A DNA stretch of 64,000 bases from Nocardiopsis potens DSM 45234 (GTDB lineage: Bacteria; Actinomycetota; Actinomycetes; Streptosporangiales; Streptosporangiaceae): positions 47,423 to 111,422 of the forward strand of contig NZ_ANBB01000054.1 in NCBI RefSeq assembly GCF_000341105.1. The letters run 5' to 3'. Positions 1 to 11,536 of the stretch are shown one piece after another; within the stretch, counting starts at the first letter, position 1, and each line of letters starts with the position of its first letter. The position numbers and the translations under genes are program-made. The notes under the pieces are model-generated. The model worked only from the letters and a program-made list of their open reading frames with translations. It did no database searches and was not told the origin of the DNA.

Positions 1-614
1 TGCCCGGGGAGCACCACGGTCTCGTCCGGCCTGCTCAGGCAGGTGCGCGCCAGGCTGCGCAGGATCTCGGCGTGGTCGCCGCCGGGGAAGTCGGTGCGGC
101 CGATGGAGCCCGCGAACAGCAGGTCCCCGGTGAACAGCACGTCGGGCTCGCCGTCCCCGGTCTCCAGGGCGTAGGCGACCGACCCGGGGGTGTGCCCGGG
201 GGCGTGGTGCACGGTGACCGGCAGCCCCGCGTGGTCCGTGCGGAGGCCGTCGGCGGCCTCGGCCAGCCGCTTCGGCTCGCCCGGGGCGCCGCCCGGCAGG
301 AGCGCGGACAGCTGCGCGGCCAGCGCCGGGTCGAGCCCGGCGGCGGGGTCGGTGAGCAGGGCCCGGTCGGCCGGGTGCAGCAGGACGGGCACGTCGTAGG
401 CGTCGCCCACCTGCGCGGCCGACCAGACGTGGTCGAAGTGGCCGTGGGTGAGCAGCACCGCCGCCGGGGTGAGCCGGTGCTCGGCGAGCAGCGCCTCCAG
501 CGGCTCGGCCGCCTGCTGCCCGGGGTCGACGACGACGCACTCGGCCCCCGCCTCGGGCGCGGCCACGTAGCAGTTCGCGGCGAGCGGGCCGGCGGGGAAG
601 GCGGCGATGAGCAC
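1..614 (-). CDS. MBL-fold metallo-hydrolase (glyoxalase II-like), C-terminus beyond the window
   Basis: This is a metallo-beta-lactamase-fold hydrolase of the small glyoxalase II-like group, probably cytosolic; the substrate cannot be told. The metal motif THGHFDH is visible at about residues 57-63, followed by a PGHTPGS motif near residue 142 and a GDLLF motif with the third-ligand Asp near residue 164. The frame is open to base 1, so the last part of the protein is missing. The GTG start at 614 follows a GAGG about 12 bases upstream and gives a normal N-terminus ending in the xNCY motif of this family. A similar gene usually sits near rel in actinomycetes, which fits here. It is divergent from the DUF349 gene. 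Confidence 0.85.
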   Translation of the reverse strand, partial: MLIAAFPAGPLAANCYVAAPEAGAECVVVDPGQQAAEPLEALLAEHRLTPAAVLLTHGHFDHVWSAAQVGDAYDVPVLLHPADRALLTDPAAGLDPALAAQLSALLPGGAPGEPKRLAEAADGLRTDHAGLPVTVHHAPGHTPGSVAYALETGDGEPDVLFTGDLLFAGSIGRTDFPGGDHAEILRSLARTCLSRPDETVVLPG

Positions 615-923
615 GGTGGTCGGCGACCTCGCTTCCGGGTGTCCTCACTGGGGCGTCGAGCGGCCCCTCCGAGCCTACCGACGCCGCCCGCCTGCGGCGA
701 ACCGTTTCCGGCGCCGCCCGGGGACCCTTTGGTCACCATTGGGTCACCGGGGGCCGGGCCGCCCTTTCACCATGGGCCCCCGCGGTGCCATATTGGTCGG
801 CGTCGGTATCCCGCCCACCGTACGGATATCGTGCATAGTCACGGCGGTGGCCGCGGACGCGACCGCCCGGACGACACCGGACCCGGCCGGACCCGGCCGG
901 GCTCATCACAGCTGGAGGACACG
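615..923. promoter_or_regulatory. Divergent intergenic region, MBL hydrolase / DUF349 protein
   Basis: These 309 bases separate two divergent genes and must carry both promoters. I could not fix a convincing -35/-10 pair for either. A short direct repeat of GGTCACC occurs near 730-748. No coding frame with actinomycete-like codon use is seen. Confidence 0.4.
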
Positions 924-2156
924 GTGACCACCGACCCCTGGGGCCGCGTAGACGACGACGGCACGGTCTACGTGCGCACGAGTGAGGGCGAGCGTGTCGT
1001 GGGGTCTTGGCAGGCGGGTGCGCCGGAGGAGGCGCTGGCCTTCTTCCGCCGCAAGTACGACTCCCTGGTGACCGAGGTCGAACTGCTGGAGAAGCGGCTG
1101 CGCACCACCGACCTGTCCGCCGCCCAGGCACTGGCCGGGGTGGACAAGCTGCGCTCCGCGGTGCGCGAGGCGCACGCCGTCGGCGACCTGGACTCGCTGA
1201 TGCGCCGGCTGGACGCGCTGGCCGAGCGGGCCGAGGAGCGCAAGATCGAGCAGAAGCACGCCCAGGAGCAGGCCCGCACCCAGGCCCGCGAGGTCAAGGA
1301 GCGCATCGTCGCCGAGGCCGAGCGGGTGGCCGAGGAGACCACGCACTGGAAGTCCGGCGCCGAGCGGATGCGCGCCCTGATCGACGAGTGGAAGGCGGCG
1401 CCGCGCGCCGACCGGCCCACCGAGCAGGCGCTGTGGAAGCGGATGTCGGCCGCGCGCAACTCCTTCTCCAAGCGGCGCAAGGCCTACTTCGCCGGGCTGG
1501 ACGCCCAGCGCGAGGAGGTCCGCGAGGCCAAGGAGCGGATCGTGGCGGAGGCCGAGGAGCTCTCCGGCTCCACCGAGTGGGGCCCGACCTCGGGCCGCTA
1601 CCGCGAGCTGATGCAGCGCTGGAAGGCCAGCGGCCGCGCCGACCGGGCCAGCGAGGACCGGCTGTGGGCCCGGTTCAAGGCCGCCCAGGACGCCTTCTTC
1701 CAGGCCCGCAACGCGGTGTTCGCCGAGCGCGACGCCGAGCTGCGGGTGAACGCCGAGGCCAAGGAGAAGATCCTGGCCGAGGCCGAGCAGGAGCTGCAGT
1801 CCATCTCCGACCCGCGCAGGGCCCGCGCCCGGCTCCGGGACTACCAGGAGGCCTGGGAGGAGGCCGGCCAGCTGCCCCGGGACTCCCGGGACCGGCTGGA
1901 GGGCGCCTTCCGCCGGATCGAGGAGGACGTGCGCCGCGCCGAGGAGAAGGAGTGGCAGCGCACCAACCCGGAGGCCCGGGCGCGCGCCCAGGCCACCGTG
2001 GACCAGCTCCGCGGCTCCCTGGAGGACATGGAGAAGAAGCTGGAGAAGGCGCGCGCCGCCGGTGACGACCGGAAGGTGCGCGACCTGGAGGACGGCATCG
2101 CCACCCGCCGCTCCTGGCTGCAGGAGGCGGAGAAGGCGCTGGAGGAGATGAGCTAG
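924..2156 (+). CDS. DUF349 coiled-coil protein
   Basis: This 410-residue protein is almost wholly charged alpha-helix with three DUF349 repeats (roughly residues 115-190, 190-265 and 270-340), each with a W-x2-G/S-x3-R/Y-type core and KERI(V/L)AEAE helices. Its N-terminus (WGRVDDDGTVYVRTSEGER) is the short beta segment usual in actinobacterial members. The biochemical role is unknown; a cytosolic scaffold or nucleic-acid-associated role is only a guess. The GTG start at 924 was chosen over upstream in-frame starts because GGAGG lies 5 bases before it and because upstream sequence is intergenic. DUF349 genes are commonly found next to rel in actinobacteria. Confidence 0.88.
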   Translation: MTTDPWGRVDDDGTVYVRTSEGERVVGSWQAGAPEEALAFFRRKYDSLVTEVELLEKRLRTTDLSAAQALAGVDKLRSAVREAHAVGDLDSLMRRLDALAERAEERKIEQKHAQEQARTQAREVKERIVAEAERVAEETTHWKSGAERMRALIDEWKAAPRADRPTEQALWKRMSAARNSFSKRRKAYFAGLDAQREEVREAKERIVAEAEELSGSTEWGPTSGRYRELMQRWKASGRADRASEDRLWARFKAAQDAFFQARNAVFAERDAELRVNAEAKEKILAEAEQELQSISDPRRARARLRDYQEAWEEAGQLPRDSRDRLEGAFRRIEEDVRRAEEKEWQRTNPEARARAQATVDQLRGSLEDMEKKLEKARAAGDDRKVRDLEDGIATRRSWLQEAEKALEEMS

Positions 2157-2176
2157 CGGTACCGCGCTCCGCCATG

Positions 2177-2206
2177 TCCGGGCCCCACCGCACGGCGGGG
2201 CCCGGA
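2177..2206 (+). terminator. Hairpin downstream of the DUF349 gene
   Basis: A 10-bp stem TCCGGGCCCC/GGGGCCCGGA, extended past one mismatch by 3 pairs, lies 21 bases after the stop codon. There is only a short T run after it, as is usual in high-GC actinomycetes. The following 190 bases up to the convergent cupin gene hold nothing else I recognise. Confidence 0.6.
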
Positions 2207-2400
2207 CCCGTTTCCCGCCCCGCCCGCGGAAGCGGTCGGCGGCGCGGCGCCCCGCCGCACGGCGCCCGCGCCGAGGCCGCCGGCGGCCGGTCGGCCGGAC
2301 CCGTACGGACGGGTGCGGCGGCGGCCGGCAGGGGCGCGGACGCGGCCGAGCGCCCGCGCGGAGGCGGCCGGCGGGGCCGGCCCCGGGGCGCTGTCGGCCG

Positions 2401-2730
2401 TCAGGTCTTGGCGATACTGAGCAGGACCACCGAGTCCTCCAGGGCGCGCAGGCCGTGCTTCTCTTCAGGGACGATGAGCATGTCCCCGGTGCGGCCCTCC
2501 CAGGAGTCCGCCTCGGTGGTCAGCTCCACCCGGCCGCGGAGGACCGCGACCGTGGCGTCCCCCGGGTTGGGGTGGTCCCCCAGCGCGCTTCCGGCGGTGA
2601 GCGCGATCAGGGTCTGGCGCAGGGTGCGCTCGTGGCCGCCGTAGACCGTCTCGGCGCTGCGCCCCGACGCGGCGCCCGCCGCCTGCTCCAGGTGCCGCCG
2701 GGCCAGCGCGTCCAGTGAGAACTTCCTCAT
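2401..2730 (-). CDS. Small cupin-domain protein
   Basis: This 109-residue protein is a single cupin barrel. The residues H-x-N-P-G-D-A near position 54 and the second motif ending PEEKHGLRALEDS near 85-97 match the two cupin motifs, although the first has fewer histidines than metal-binding cupins usually show. It could be a small sensor or stabilising protein; no substrate can be named. The start at 2730 (MRKFSLDALARRH) is preferred because the upstream frame runs into the palindromic repeat at 2775-2842. The gene follows rel on the same strand, but the palindrome between them argues against simple co-transcription. Confidence 0.75.
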   Translation of the reverse strand: MRKFSLDALARRHLEQAAGAASGRSAETVYGGHERTLRQTLIALTAGSALGDHPNPGDATVAVLRGRVELTTEADSWEGRTGDMLIVPEEKHGLRALEDSVVLLSIAKT

Positions 2731-2774
2731 GGCAGCAGTCTGCCGGTCCGCGGCCCGGACACCTAGCACCCTTC

Positions 2775-2842
2775 CCCGATGATCTTGACGTTGCGGGGGT
2801 ATCGGAGCGCTCTGATACCCCCGCAACGTCAAGATCATCGGG
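2775..2842. repeat. 68-bp near-perfect palindrome, copy 1
   Basis: Two 29-base arms (2775-2803 and 2814-2842) are perfectly complementary, and the central ten bases GGAGCGCTCT are self-complementary except for the outer G/T pair. The left arm reads CCCGATGATCTTGACGTTGC then a G run. The element begins 13 bases past the rel stop codon and lies before the cupin gene. A related, partly decayed copy lies at 22246-22309 in a different gene context, so this is a dispersed repeat rather than a gene-specific terminator. It may still end rel transcription. Confidence 0.9.
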
Positions 2843-2854
2843 AGGGTGCGGCCG

Positions 2855-5260
<2,406 letters not shown>

Positions 5261-5466
5261 GGGCATCCCTCCCGCGGCTGTCCCGGGGGCCGTCGGTGCG
5301 GGGGTCCGCCCGACCGTCCGGCGACCCGCCGGCCTGTTCGTGCACGAACGGCTCACCTGGTTCAACGCGCCTGCACCGGTGGAGTATGCCCGCAAGTGTA
5401 ATGCCCGGTTCATGCGGTATCTCCGCATTTCAGGGCGGTCGGGCGGGGCCGCGTGCGCGGCGCGGG

Positions 5467-6003
5467 TCAGGCGGCGGTGAGCGCGGAGACGTCCACGTCG
5501 GTCAGTTTCCCACGGCCGCTGAGGAACCCGAGCTCCATCAGGACCGAGAATCCAACGACCGTACCACCGGCCTTGCGGACCAGGTCCACCGCGGCCCGCC
5601 CGGTGCCGCCGGTGGCCAGGACGTCGTCCACGATCAGCACGCGGTCCCCCGGCGCGATCGCGTCGACGTGCATCTCCACGGTCGCCGTTCCGTACTCCAG
5701 ATCATAGGACTCGCGGTAGGTCTCGGCGGGCAGTTTCCCCGCTTTGCGCACCGGGACGAAGCCCGCGTCCAGCTCCAGGGCGACCGGCGCGGCGAGGATG
5801 AAGCCGCGGGCCTCCAGCCCGACCACCGCGTCGACGCCGCCCGCGCGGTGCGGGTCGGCGATGGCCGAGACCACCGCGCGCAGCGAGGCCGGGTCGGCCA
5901 GCAGCGGGGTGATGTCCTTGAACAGCACCCCCTCGCTGGGGAAGTCGGGGATGTCGCGGATCCCGGCCTTGATCACCGCGTCGAGGTCTGCGTCGGCGGG
6001 CAT
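5467..6003 (-). CDS. apt: Adenine phosphoribosyltransferase
   Basis: Apt salvages adenine with PRPP to give AMP in the cytosol. The 178-residue protein has the full fold: the N-terminal IPDFP(S)[12 protein letters not shown] segment, the GLEARGF motif, and the PRPP-binding loop [13 protein letters not shown] near residues 122-134. Length is normal for the family. A GGAG lies upstream of the ATG. In most actinomycetes secD-secF separates apt from yajC; here yajC ends only 79 bases upstream, so apt is probably read from the ruv-yajC side or from a promoter in that small gap. Rel follows after a gap of about 200 bases. Confidence 0.96.
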   Translation of the reverse strand: MPADADLDAVIKAGIRDIPDFPSEGVLFKDITPLLADPASLRAVVSAIADPHRAGGVDAVVGLEARGFILAAPVALELDAGFVPVRKAGKLPAETYRESYDLEYGTATVEMHVDAIAPGDRVLIVDDVLATGGTGRAAVDLVRKAGGTVVGFSVLMELGFLSGRGKLTDVDVSALTAA

Positions 6004-6082
6004 TTCGGTGCGTTCTCTCCTGCTCGTGGGGCGGGGTGCCGCCGGCGCGCGCCGGCGGCACCCCCGGTCGCCGCGGGCGCGG

Positions 6083-6478
6083 CTACTTCTTGTCGCCGGA
6101 ACCGTCGGAGTCGGAGTCGGAGTCGGATCCGGGGAAGTCGGGGCGGTCCTCGACCGGGGTGTCGTCGCCGGCGCCCGGCTCGGGGACGACCTCGGCGATG
6201 CCGGCCTTGAGGATCCGGATCCGCGACCCGGGGGAGATCTCCAGCTCGACCTCGTTGTCGCGGACCTCGACGATGGTGCCGTAGAACCCGGCCTGGGTCA
6301 GCACCTCCTGACCGGGCCGCAGCCCGCTCTGCATCTCCATGTGCTGCTTGCGCCGCCGCTGCTGCGGCCTGATGATGAGCAGCCAGAACACGATCACCAG
6401 CAGTGCGATCATCAGAATCGACTGCATGGTGCCGCTCCCTGCCGGGGCGGACTGGGCGAGAATGATGTTGCCCTGCAC
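6083..6478 (-). CDS. yajC: Preprotein translocase accessory subunit YajC
   Basis: YajC is a small inner-membrane partner of the SecDF complex at the Sec translocon. The 131-residue protein has one membrane segment (SILMIALLVIVFWLLIIRPQ, about residues 19-38) followed by the family motif RPQQRRRKQH and a beta-rich cytosolic domain with GxEVLTQAGFYGTIVEV. The tail is unusually acidic and Ser/Asp-rich (an SD repeat). The GTG at 6478 has AGGAAGGA 8 bases upstream. secD and secF, the usual next genes, are absent; the next gene is apt. Confidence 0.9.
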   Translation of the reverse strand: MQGNIILAQSAPAGSGTMQSILMIALLVIVFWLLIIRPQQRRRKQHMEMQSGLRPGQEVLTQAGFYGTIVEVRDNEVELEISPGSRIRILKAGIAEVVPEPGAGDDTPVEDRPDFPGSDSDSDSDGSGDKK

Positions 6479-6639
6479 GGGGGCGTCCTTCCTGATGTAT
6501 TTCGCGGCCGCCGCCCCGCCTTCGGCGGGCTGCGGCTCGGCGTCACGCCGAGTGGGAACGAACGGGCACGCCCCCGCGTTCCCCACCGGCCACCCTATCC
6601 CTCCCGGCGGCACCACCCGGGGGAGGGAAGGGGGCGGCC

Positions 6640-7659
6640 TCAGGGGGCCAGGCCCTGGGGCGGTTCGACCCCCATGTGCTCCCAGGCCTCGGGGGTGGCG
6701 ACGCGGCCGCGCGGGGTGCGGGCGATCAGGCCGGCCCGGACCAGGAACGGCTCGGCGACCACCTCGACCGTCTCCGGCTCCTCCCCCACCGACACCGCGA
6801 GCGTGGACAGCCCCACCGGGCCCCCGCGGAACCGGCGCAGCAGCGCGTCCAGCACCGCCCGGTCCAGCCGGTCCAGGCCGCGCCCGTCGACCTCGTAGAG
6901 GGAGAGCGCGGCGCGGGCCGTCCGGAGGTCGAGCCGGCCGTCGCCGCGCACCTCGGCGTAGTCGCGGACCCGGCGCAGCAGCCGGTTGGCGATCCGCGGC
7001 GTGCCCCGGGAGCGGCCCGCGATCTCGGCCGCGGCGTCGGCGTCCAGCTCGACGCCGAGCAGCCGCGCCGAGCGGGTCACGATGAGCTCCAGGTCGGCCG
7101 GGTCGTAGAAGTCCATGTGCGCGGTGAAGCCGAACCGGTCGCGCAGCGGTGAGGGCAGCAGCCCGGCCCGGGTGGTGGCGCCGACCAGGGTGAACGGGGC
7201 GATGTCCAGCGGGATGGCGGTGGCCCCGGGGCCCTTGCCGACCATCACGTCGACCCGGAAGTCCTCCATCGCGACGTAGAGCATCTCCTCGGCGGGGCGG
7301 GCCATCCGGTGGATCTCGTCCAGGAAGAGCACCTCGCCCTCCTGCAGGGTGGACAGCACCGCGGCCAGGTCGCCGGAGCGCTCGATGGCCGGCCCGGAGG
7401 TGATCCGCAGCGGCGCGCCCAGCTCGGCGGCGACGATCATGGCCAGCGTGGTCTTGCCCAGGCCGGGGCCGCCGGACATCAGGATGTGGTCCGGGGCCCT
7501 GCCCCGGTTGCGCGCGCCGCTGAGCACCAGGGAGAGCTGCTCGCGGACGCGGTCCTGGCCGACGAAGTCCTCCAGCAGGCGGGGGCGGAGCGCCCCTTCC
7601 AGGTCCCGCTCCTCCAGGTCGGCACCGGGGGAGACGATGCCGCGCTCGTGGTCGTCCAT
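6640..7659 (-). CDS. ruvB: Holliday junction branch-migration ATPase RuvB
   Basis: RuvB is the hexameric AAA+ motor that drives branch migration together with RuvA. The 339 residues show Walker [10 protein letters not shown] (about 64-72), Walker B LFLDEIHR, sensor/arginine-finger sequence PLRDRFG, and a C-terminal winged-helix domain ending [15 protein letters not shown]. Length is typical. It is 28 bases downstream of ruvA in the same orientation and thus part of the SOS-controlled ruvCAB operon. A gap of 161 bases separates it from yajC. Confidence 0.97.
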   Translation of the reverse strand: MDDHERGIVSPGADLEERDLEGALRPRLLEDFVGQDRVREQLSLVLSGARNRGRAPDHILMSGGPGLGKTTLAMIVAAELGAPLRITSGPAIERSGDLAAVLSTLQEGEVLFLDEIHRMARPAEEMLYVAMEDFRVDVMVGKGPGATAIPLDIAPFTLVGATTRAGLLPSPLRDRFGFTAHMDFYDPADLELIVTRSARLLGVELDADAAAEIAGRSRGTPRIANRLLRRVRDYAEVRGDGRLDLRTARAALSLYEVDGRGLDRLDRAVLDALLRRFRGGPVGLSTLAVSVGEEPETVEVVAEPFLVRAGLIARTPRGRVATPEAWEHMGVEPPQGLAP

Positions 7660-7687
7660 GAGGGGTCGGTGGCTCCTTCTCCGGGGT

Positions 7688-8296
7688 TCAGGCCCTGCTC
7701 AGCTTGCGCAGCGCGGCGCGCAGCAGCACCGCGACGTCGGGGGCCTCGCCCGCCTCCGGGGCCACCGCGTCCGCGGCGGCCTCGGCGTCCCGGGCCGACC
7801 AGCCCAGGCCGGTCAGGCCGGCCACCACCTGCGGGCGCCAGTGCGCGGGCGCCTGCGGCGCGGCGCCGGCCGGGCCGTCCTGCACCGCGCCGGACGGGTC
7901 GCCGAGCTTGTCCCGCAGCTCCAGCACGATGCGCTGGGCGCCCTTGCGGCCGATGCCCGGGACGGCGGTGAGCGCGGCGGTGTCCTCGGCCGCCACGGCC
8001 TTGCGCAGCGCCTCGGGGGTGTGCACGGCCAGCATCGCCAGGGCCAGCCGGGGGCCGACGCCGGAGGCGGTCTGCAGCCGCTCGAAGACGTCCCGCTCGT
8101 CGGCGTCGGCGAAGCCGTAGAGGGTGAGCGAGTCCTCCCGGACCACCAGCGAGGTGGCGACGGTGGCGGTCTCCCCCACCCGGAGCCGGCCCAGGGTGGC
8201 CGGGGTGCACTGCACCGTCATGCCCACCCCGCCGACATCGATGACGGCGGTGCCGCCGCCGCGGCCGGCCACCCGGCCGGTCAGGAACGCGATCAC
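7688..8296 (-). CDS. ruvA: Holliday junction DNA-binding protein RuvA
   Basis: RuvA binds the four-way junction as a tetramer and recruits RuvB. The 202-residue protein begins [15 protein letters not shown], followed by the OB-fold ([12 protein letters not shown] strand), two helix-hairpin-helix motifs ([12 protein letters not shown] and [13 protein letters not shown]) and the C-terminal domain III that contacts RuvB ([13 protein letters not shown]). The GTG start overlaps the ruvC stop in a GTGA, so translation is coupled to ruvC. Confidence 0.96.
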   Translation of the reverse strand: MIAFLTGRVAGRGGGTAVIDVGGVGMTVQCTPATLGRLRVGETATVATSLVVREDSLTLYGFADADERDVFERLQTASGVGPRLALAMLAVHTPEALRKAVAAEDTAALTAVPGIGRKGAQRIVLELRDKLGDPSGAVQDGPAGAAPQAPAHWRPQVVAGLTGLGWSARDAEAAADAVAPEAGEAPDVAVLLRAALRKLSRA

Positions 8297-8859
8297 GGGC
8301 GCGGACCCCTCCCCTGCCCGCGCGAGGCGCGGGCCAGCTCGACCTTGCGGGCGAATTCCTGGGTGGCGCGGGCGACCCGGTCCTGGGCCCCGCCGCGCCA
8401 GATGTGGCAGATGGCCAGTGCGACGGCGTCCGCGGCGTCGGCCGGCTTCGGCGGGCCCTCCAGCCGGAGGATGCGCGCCACCATGGCGCCCATCTGCGCC
8501 TTGTCGGCGCGGCCGCTGCCGGTGATGGCGGCCTTGGCCTCGCTGGGGGTGTGCAGCGCCACCGGCAGGCCGCGGCGCGCCGCGCACACCATGGCGATCC
8601 CGCTGGCCTGCGCGGTGCCCATCACGGTGCTCAGGTTGTGCTGGGCGAAGACCCGCTCCACCGCGACGGCGTCGGGCTCGTAGGCGTCCAGCCACTCCTC
8701 GATGCCGCGCTCGATGCCGAGCAGCCGCAGCGGGAGGTCGGTCCCGTGGTCGGTGCGGATCGCGTCGGCGCCGAGCAGGGCGAGCTGCCGCCCGACGGTC
8801 CCCTCGACGACTCCGACCCCGCACCGGGTCAGCCCGGGGTCGATCCCCAGCACCCGCAC
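8293..8859 (-). CDS. ruvC: Crossover junction endodeoxyribonuclease RuvC
   Basis: RuvC resolves Holliday junctions by paired nicking. The 188 residues carry the RNase H-like acidic residues: Asp in VLGIDPGLTRCG (residue 7), Glu in AVERVF near 69, and the C-terminal DAADAVALA pair near 140-143. The start is GTG at 8859. It is the first gene of ruvC-ruvA-ruvB and has an actinobacterial LexA box 15 bases before the start codon, so induction by DNA damage is expected. Confidence 0.96.
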   Translation of the reverse strand: MRVLGIDPGLTRCGVGVVEGTVGRQLALLGADAIRTDHGTDLPLRLLGIERGIEEWLDAYEPDAVAVERVFAQHNLSTVMGTAQASGIAMVCAARRGLPVALHTPSEAKAAITGSGRADKAQMGAMVARILRLEGPPKPADAADAVALAICHIWRGGAQDRVARATQEFARKVELARASRGQGRGPRP

Positions 8860-8873
8860 CTCGTGCCCCCTCC

Positions 8874-8889
8874 TCGAACGCCCGTTCGC
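8874..8889. promoter_or_regulatory. SOS box (LexA operator) before ruvC
   Basis: TCGAACGCCCGTTCGC fits the actinobacterial LexA consensus TCGAAC-N4-GTTCGA with one mismatch at the last base. Its position just upstream of ruvC is the expected one for SOS control of ruvCAB. Confidence 0.8.
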
Positions 8890-8959
8890 AGGCTACCGAG
8901 CCTATACGACGGCGGCCCCGCCACCGCGCCGGTGGCAGGGCCGTGCCGTACTGCGGACC

Positions 8960-9709
8960 TCAGCCGATCTTCTCCATCACCTCGTCGGGGATGTCGGCGT
9001 TGGTGAAGACGTTCTGCACGTCGTCGGAGTCCTCCAGCGCGTCGACCACGCGCAGCACCTTCTTGGCGTCCTCCTCGCCCAGCGGGACCTCCATGCTGGG
9101 CAGGAAGGAGGTCTCGGCGGACTCGTAGTCGATGCCGGCCTCCTGCAGCGCGGTGCGGACCGCGACCAGGTCGGAGGCCTCGCTGACCACCTCCCAGGAC
9201 TCGCCGAGGTCGTTGACGTCCTCCGCGCCGGCCTCCAGGGCGGCCATGGTGACGTCGTCCTCGGTGGCGCCCTCCTTGGAGACGACCACCACGCCCTTCC
9301 GGTTGAACATGTAGGACACCGAGCCGGCGTCGGCCATGTTGCCGCCGTTGCGGGTGACCGCGACGCGCACCTCGGAGGCGGCGCGGTTGCGGTTGTCGGT
9401 CAGGCACTCGACCAGGAGCGCGACGCCGCCGGGGGCGTAGCCCTCGTACATGATGGTCTGCCAGTCGGCGCCGCCGGCCTCTTCACCGGAGCCGCGCTTG
9501 CGGGCGCGCTCGATGTTGTCCAGCGGGACCGAGTTCTTCCGGGCCTTCTGGATGGCGTCGTAGAGGGTCGGGTTGCCGTCCGGGTCGCCACCTCCGGTGC
9601 GCGCGGCCACCTCGACGTTCTTGATCAGCTTGGCGAAGAGCTTGCCTCGCTTGGCGTCGATGGCGGCTTTCTTGTGCTTGGTGGTGGCCCACTTGGAGTG
9701 GCCGCTCAT
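8960..9709 (-). CDS. yebC: YebC/PmpR family transcriptional regulator
   Basis: This 249-residue YebC/TACO1-type protein starts with the hallmark [15 protein letters not shown] and continues through [20 protein letters not shown]. Family members act as DNA-binding regulators, and newer work on the family also links them to translation of proline-rich stretches; which applies here is not visible. Its start ATG overlaps the stop codon of pdxT (ATGA), so the two are coupled. The ruvC operon begins about 100 bases downstream with its own SOS box. Confidence 0.94.
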   Translation of the reverse strand: MSGHSKWATTKHKKAAIDAKRGKLFAKLIKNVEVAARTGGGDPDGNPTLYDAIQKARKNSVPLDNIERARKRGSGEEAGGADWQTIMYEGYAPGGVALLVECLTDNRNRAASEVRVAVTRNGGNMADAGSVSYMFNRKGVVVVSKEGATEDDVTMAALEAGAEDVNDLGESWEVVSEASDLVAVRTALQEAGIDYESAETSFLPSMEVPLGEEDAKKVLRVVDALEDSDDVQNVFTNADIPDEVMEKIG

Positions 9710-10317
9710 GCCGTTCCTTTCACGATGTCGACGAAGAGTCCGTGGATACGCGCGTCCCCGGTGAGTTCGGGATGGAATGAGGTGGCCAGCAGGCTCCCCT
9801 GTCGTACCGCGACGATCCTACCGGCAGCCCCGTCGTCCGCGGGGAGCCGTCCGAGCACGCTGACACCGGGGCCCACCGACTCCACCCAGGGCGCCCGGAT
9901 GAACACCGCGTCCACCGGGCCGCCGTCCACCCCGTCGATGCCGACCGATCCCTCGAAGGACTCGGTCTGCCGGCCGAAGGCGTTGCGCCGCACCGTCATG
10001 TCGATGCCGCCGACGGTGCACTGGTCGGCGGTGCCGTCCAGGATACGGTCGGCGAGCAGGATCATGCCCGCGCAGGTGCCGTAGACCGGGAGGCCGGCCC
10101 GGACGCGCTTGCGCAGCGGGTCCAGCAGACCGTACCGGACCGCCAGCTTGGACATGGTGGTCGACTCACCGCCGGGCAGGACCAGGCCCTGGAGCTGGTC
10201 GAGTTCGCCGGGGGCGGTGACGGGCACCGCGGTGGCTCCGATCCCGCGCAGGGCGCGCAGGTGCTCCTCGGTGTCGCCCTGCAGGGCGAGCACTCCGATG
10301 ACGGGTTGTGCGGACAA
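9706..10317 (-). CDS. pdxT: Pyridoxal 5'-phosphate synthase glutaminase subunit PdxT
   Basis: PdxT releases ammonia from glutamine and passes it to PdxS for de novo vitamin B6 synthesis. The class-I glutaminase triad is visible: Cys in VYGTCAGM near residue 82 and the His/Glu pair in TSFHPELT near 178-180. The oxyanion segment PGGESTTM is also present. The start is TTG at 10317, supported by GAGG 7 bases upstream. It follows pdxS, from which it is separated by a 32-bp palindrome, and is translationally coupled to yebC. Confidence 0.94.
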   Translation of the reverse strand: MSAQPVIGVLALQGDTEEHLRALRGIGATAVPVTAPGELDQLQGLVLPGGESTTMSKLAVRYGLLDPLRKRVRAGLPVYGTCAGMILLADRILDGTADQCTVGGIDMTVRRNAFGRQTESFEGSVGIDGVDGGPVDAVFIRAPWVESVGPGVSVLGRLPADDGAAGRIVAVRQGSLLATSFHPELTGDARIHGLFVDIVKGTA

Positions 10318-10354
10318 GCGGCGACCTCACTGCTATCGGCTGCTCAGGGAACGG

Positions 10355-10386
10355 GCCGACCGCGGCCGGCGCCGGCCGCGGTCGGC
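10355..10386 (-). terminator. 32-bp perfect palindrome between pdxS and pdxT
   Basis: The arms GCCGACCGCGGCCGGC and GCCGGCCGCGGTCGGC are exactly complementary with no loop. It lies 19 bases after the pdxS stop codon and 38 bases before the pdxT start. It probably acts as an attenuating or partial terminator that sets the PdxS:PdxT ratio, but it might be a protein-binding site. Confidence 0.6.
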
Positions 10387-10404
10387 GGGGAACGGCGGGC
10401 GGGG

Positions 10405-11331
10405 CTACCAGCCGCGCCCGGCGTAGCGCTGGGACTCGTCCAGCTCGTCCAGGTTGATGCCGACCATCGCCTCGCCCAGGCCGCGGGAGACCTTGGCGAT
10501 CACGCCCGGGTCCTGGTAGTGCAGGGTGGCCTGGACGATCGCGTCGGCGCGCTTGGCCGGGTCGCCGGACTTGAAGATGCCCGAGCCGACGAAGACGCTC
10601 TCCGCGCCGAGCTGGCGCATCAGGGCCGCGTCGGCCGGGGTGGCCACGCCGCCGGCGGAGAACAGCGGCACCGGGAGCTTGCCCAGCTCGGCGACCTCCT
10701 TGACGACCTCGTAGGGCGCGCGCATCTCCTTGGCGGCGCCGAACAGCTCGGCCTCGTCCAGGGTGCCCAGCCGCTTGATCTCGGAGCGGATCGAGCGCAT
10801 GTGCCGGGTGGCCTCGACGACGTTGCCGGTGCCGGCCTCGCCCTTGGAGCGGATCATCGCCGCGCCCTCGGCGATGCGGCGCAGCGCCTCGCCGATGTTG
10901 GTGGCGCCGCAGACGAACGGGACGGTGAACGCCCACTTGTCGATGTGGTGGGCCTCGTCTGCCGGGGTGAGGACCTCCGACTCGTCGATGAAGTCGACCC
11001 CGAGCGACTGCAGGACCTGGGCCTCGACGAAGTGGCCGATCCGGGCCTTGGCCATGACGGGGATGGAGACGGCCTCGATGATGCCGTCGATCATGTCGGG
11101 GTCGGACATGCGCGCGACCCCGCCGTCCTTGCGGATGTCGGCGGGCACCCGCTCCAGGGCCATGACCGCGACGGCGCCGGCGTCCTCGGCGATCCTGGCC
11201 TGCTCCGGGGTGACCACGTCCATGATCACGCCGTTCTTGAGCTGCTCTGCCATCCCGCGCTTCACGCGGGTGGTGCCGACCGTCTTCTCGGCGGTGTTCT
11301 CAGCGGTGTTGGCCACGGTGGCGGACTCCAT
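10405..11331 (-). CDS. pdxS: Pyridoxal 5'-phosphate synthase subunit PdxS
   Basis: PdxS condenses ribose 5-phosphate, glyceraldehyde 3-phosphate and ammonia to PLP. The 308-residue (beta/alpha)8 protein has the family's near-invariant sequence: [20 protein letters not shown] with the catalytic Asp, the lysine in [11 protein letters not shown] (about residue 95), and the second lysine in [12 protein letters not shown]. The N-terminal extension of about 25 residues is longer than in Bacillus but common in actinomycetes. The 230 bases upstream hold its promoter, which I could not pin down. Confidence 0.97.
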   Translation of the reverse strand: MESATVANTAENTAEKTVGTTRVKRGMAEQLKNGVIMDVVTPEQARIAEDAGAVAVMALERVPADIRKDGGVARMSDPDMIDGIIEAVSIPVMAKARIGHFVEAQVLQSLGVDFIDESEVLTPADEAHHIDKWAFTVPFVCGATNIGEALRRIAEGAAMIRSKGEAGTGNVVEATRHMRSIRSEIKRLGTLDEAELFGAAKEMRAPYEVVKEVAELGKLPVPLFSAGGVATPADAALMRQLGAESVFVGSGIFKSGDPAKRADAIVQATLHYQDPGVIAKVSRGLGEAMVGINLDELDESQRYAGRGW

Positions 11332-11536
11332 GTTCGAAAGCGCAGGCGGTGTCGGCGCCGTGCGCGGAGGATGCGTGTGCTGGCGGACGCTCGGCGGCGA
11401 CGCGACGCGCCGTCCGCCTCGGTCCCGGTCACCATGCTAGTTCACGGCAAGAAGCGCGCTTCAGGACATATCGGCACGATCTGCGGCGCTGTTGTGCCAC
11501 TCTGTCAGGCACGTCACTCCGGCCCCGGAGCGGGGG

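Noticed and set aside
72..923. Upstream extension of the DUF349 protein by 284 residues
   Set aside because: It runs antisense to the MBL hydrolase and through the intergenic region; GTG at 924 has GGAGG and a normal family N-terminus.
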